Below are positions 32,494 through 33,720 of a stretch of 33,720 nt of DNA, in pieces. This DNA comes from Promethearchaeota archaeon (GTDB lineage Archaea; Asgardarchaeota; Lokiarchaeia; Sigynarchaeales; SOKP01), in the NCBI GenBank assembly GCA_019058515.1, contig JAHPYY010000123.1:1-33720 (forward strand), in the 5' to 3' direction. The translations under genes were made by a program, and so were the position numbers. How positions within the stretch are numbered: the first letter of the stretch is position 1; each line of letters opens with the position of its first letter. Below the pieces are notes generated by a model. It had not been told where the DNA came from and made no database searches. It saw nothing but the letters and a program-made list of their open reading frames with translations.

Positions 32494-33720
32494 TTATTTT
32501 TTCTTAAAAAGTGGATCCGCTTCTTGTAGCGTCCGTCGTTGAACCTTTCCAATCAAATTCTTAGGAACGTTGTCGATAAACTCTATTAACTTAGGAACTT
32601 TCCAATAGGTCATGTTTTCGTTAGCCCATTCTCGTAGATTCTCTTCAGTTATCTTCCCTTCAAATTCGGGTTTTAGAACAACCCAGGCTTTTGCTATCTC
32701 TCCTACTTCGGGATCGGGTAACCCTGCCACCGCTACTTCTAAAACTGCTTCGTGTTTTAAAAACATCGTTTCAACTTCGGTGGGAAATACTGATCTACCT
32801 GCAACTTTAATGAGTTGCTTTTTGCGATCTCGTATTGTCACGCACCCATCGTCTCTCATAAATCCGATGTCGCCCGTTCGCATCCAAATGCGTCCGTTCC
32901 ATTCTTTTAATGTATCTGCGGTCTCCTCGGGTTTGTTTAAATATCCTTTCATTACTTGAGGTCCACAAACGCATATTTCTCCAGAATATTCTTCTCCATA
33001 CTTCGAATCGGGAAGACCGTTAGCTATGGGTCCTTTCTCGAACTCTTCGGGGTCGAAAATAGCCCAATCAGTACCAGGTATTGGTATTCCAACGGTTCCT
33101 ATGGGGCTTTCTCCAAACAAATTTCCAACACTAGCGACACATGTAGTTTCGGTTAATCCGTATCCTTCAGTCAGCCTTCCTTTGGTTCGCTCTTGAAATT
33201 TTTGTTGTACAGGTAGATGTAAGGGCCCAGCACCCGAAACGCAGAGCTTTAACTTCCCGGCTAAATCGGGATATTGATCTAAATCTGGAAAATCTGCAAT
33301 TCTTTTGAACAGGATTTCTGCTCCGGGATAATATAGTCCCTTTGAAGCAGGAATTTCGTTTATAGCTTTTAGTAAATCTTCAGTGGGAGGGGGTTTCGTA
33401 AACAAATACATCCAAGCCCCAGCTGCTATAGCTGAATTCATCACAACAGTCGTGGCAAACGCGTGGAATAAAGGCAAGACTCCGACTATTCCTACTCCCA
33501 CATCCGGGCCTCCAAGAACCAGAACGACTTGCTTTGCGTTGCTGATCAGATTAAAATGGGTTAAAATCGTCGCTTTTGGTACACCGGTCGTACCTCCGGT
33601 CATAATATATGTTCCAGGGTGATTCTCGGGATCTATAGATACTTTTGGTATGTCGGGTTCGAGAGTGAAAAACTCGTACACATTATAGGACGGTTCGAAA
33701 TCTATTTTTCTCGTCCGAAT
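32494..33720 (-). CDS. AMP-binding acyl-CoA ligase (long-chain fatty-acid-CoA ligase-like), N-terminal part outside window
   Basis: The gene enters from the right edge; about 408 C-terminal residues are visible. Adenylation-enzyme motifs appear in order: the phosphate loop MTGGTTGVPKATILTH, the GYGLTETTC motif, MRTGDIGF, RDRKKQLIKVAGRSVFPTEVE, and the C-terminal catalytic lysine in NLIGKVQRRTL. The frame remains open to the edge with FEPSYNVYEFF, a segment typical of archaeal and bacterial long-chain acyl-CoA ligases, so the GTG at 33681 is not the true start. It would activate a fatty acid with ATP and CoA. With the crotonase upstream in the window it fits acyl-CoA metabolism. Confidence 0.92.
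   Translation of the reverse strand: MRTRKIDFEPSYNVYEFFTLEPDIPKVSIDPENHPGTYIMTGGTTGVPKATILTHFNLISNAKQVVLVLGGPDVGVGIVGVLPLFHAFATTVVMNSAIAAGAWMYLFTKPPPTEDLLKAINEIPASKGLYYPGAEILFKRIADFPDLDQYPDLAGKLKLCVSGAGPLHLPVQQKFQERTKGRLTEGYGLTETTCVASVGNLFGESPIGTVGIPIPGTDWAIFDPEEFEKGPIANGLPDSKYGEEYSGEICVCGPQVMKGYLNKPEETADTLKEWNGRIWMRTGDIGFMRDDGCVTIRDRKKQLIKVAGRSVFPTEVETMFLKHEAVLEVAVAGLPDPEVGEIAKAWVVLKPEFEGKITEENLREWANENMTYWKVPKLIEFIDNVPKNLIGKVQRRTLQEADPLFKKK

Noticed and set aside
1..33720. CRISPR arrays, insertion sequences, long repeats or phage genes
   Set aside because: None seen on reading both strands; the short repeats noted do not form arrays or transposon ends.

Overview
The window is AT-rich archaeal DNA and most resembles an Asgard archaeon of the Lokiarchaeia type (inference). 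Directly visible archaeal marks are an Alba chromatin-protein gene, TATA-like boxes about 25 bases before likely transcription starts, some leaderless starts, T-tract terminators, and a gene for a bare CDC48/VAT N-domain. A zinc-ribbon plus Ras-type leucine-rich-repeat protein and an anchored beta-sandwich surface protein also fit Asgard genomes. No rRNA, tRNA, CRISPR array or intact insertion sequence was seen.

Layout. 1-5 kb: the end of an opine-dehydrogenase-like gene, a serine hydrolase, a UroD-fold methyltransferase-like protein and a GPH-type transporter. 5-12 kb: a frameshifted MarR-like relic, a membrane protein, a HAD phosphatase, the LRR protein, a two-gene unit with zinc and V4R-like domains, and a pair of exporters (MFS, then DMT). 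12-16 kb: small zinc-ribbon membrane proteins, an ATC-hydrolase-like gene with a palindrome at its promoter, Alba with a premature stop, and a methyltransferase with a damaged start. 16-20 kb: the CDC48 N-domain protein, a metallo-beta-lactamase hydrolase, an unidentified broken gene, two GNAT genes flanking a surface protein and MsrA. 21-28 kb: a thrice-broken amidohydrolase, a second serine hydrolase, a DsbA/FrnE protein, an ion permease, a Gfo/Idh oxidoreductase, a SPL-like radical SAM enzyme with a small Cys-rich partner, and a membrane protein. 28-33.7 kb: an alpha/beta hydrolase fused to a membrane domain, a crotonase, a TPR protein and the C-terminal part of an acyl-CoA ligase.

Most genes are single units with alternating direction. 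Likely co-transcribed groups are 8347-9448, the MFS/DMT pair, the 12.0-12.5 kb pair, and the radical SAM pair. The crotonase and the acyl-CoA ligase suggest acyl-CoA metabolism, though the crotonase lacks the usual catalytic glutamates.

The most notable features are the number of recently broken genes (six loci: about 4.9, 12.1, 14.8, 15.5, 18.1 and 21-21.9 kb), the Alba gene that stops 18 codons short of a still readable final strand, and the stand-alone CDC48 N-domain. No complete, clearly new multi-gene system was recognised.
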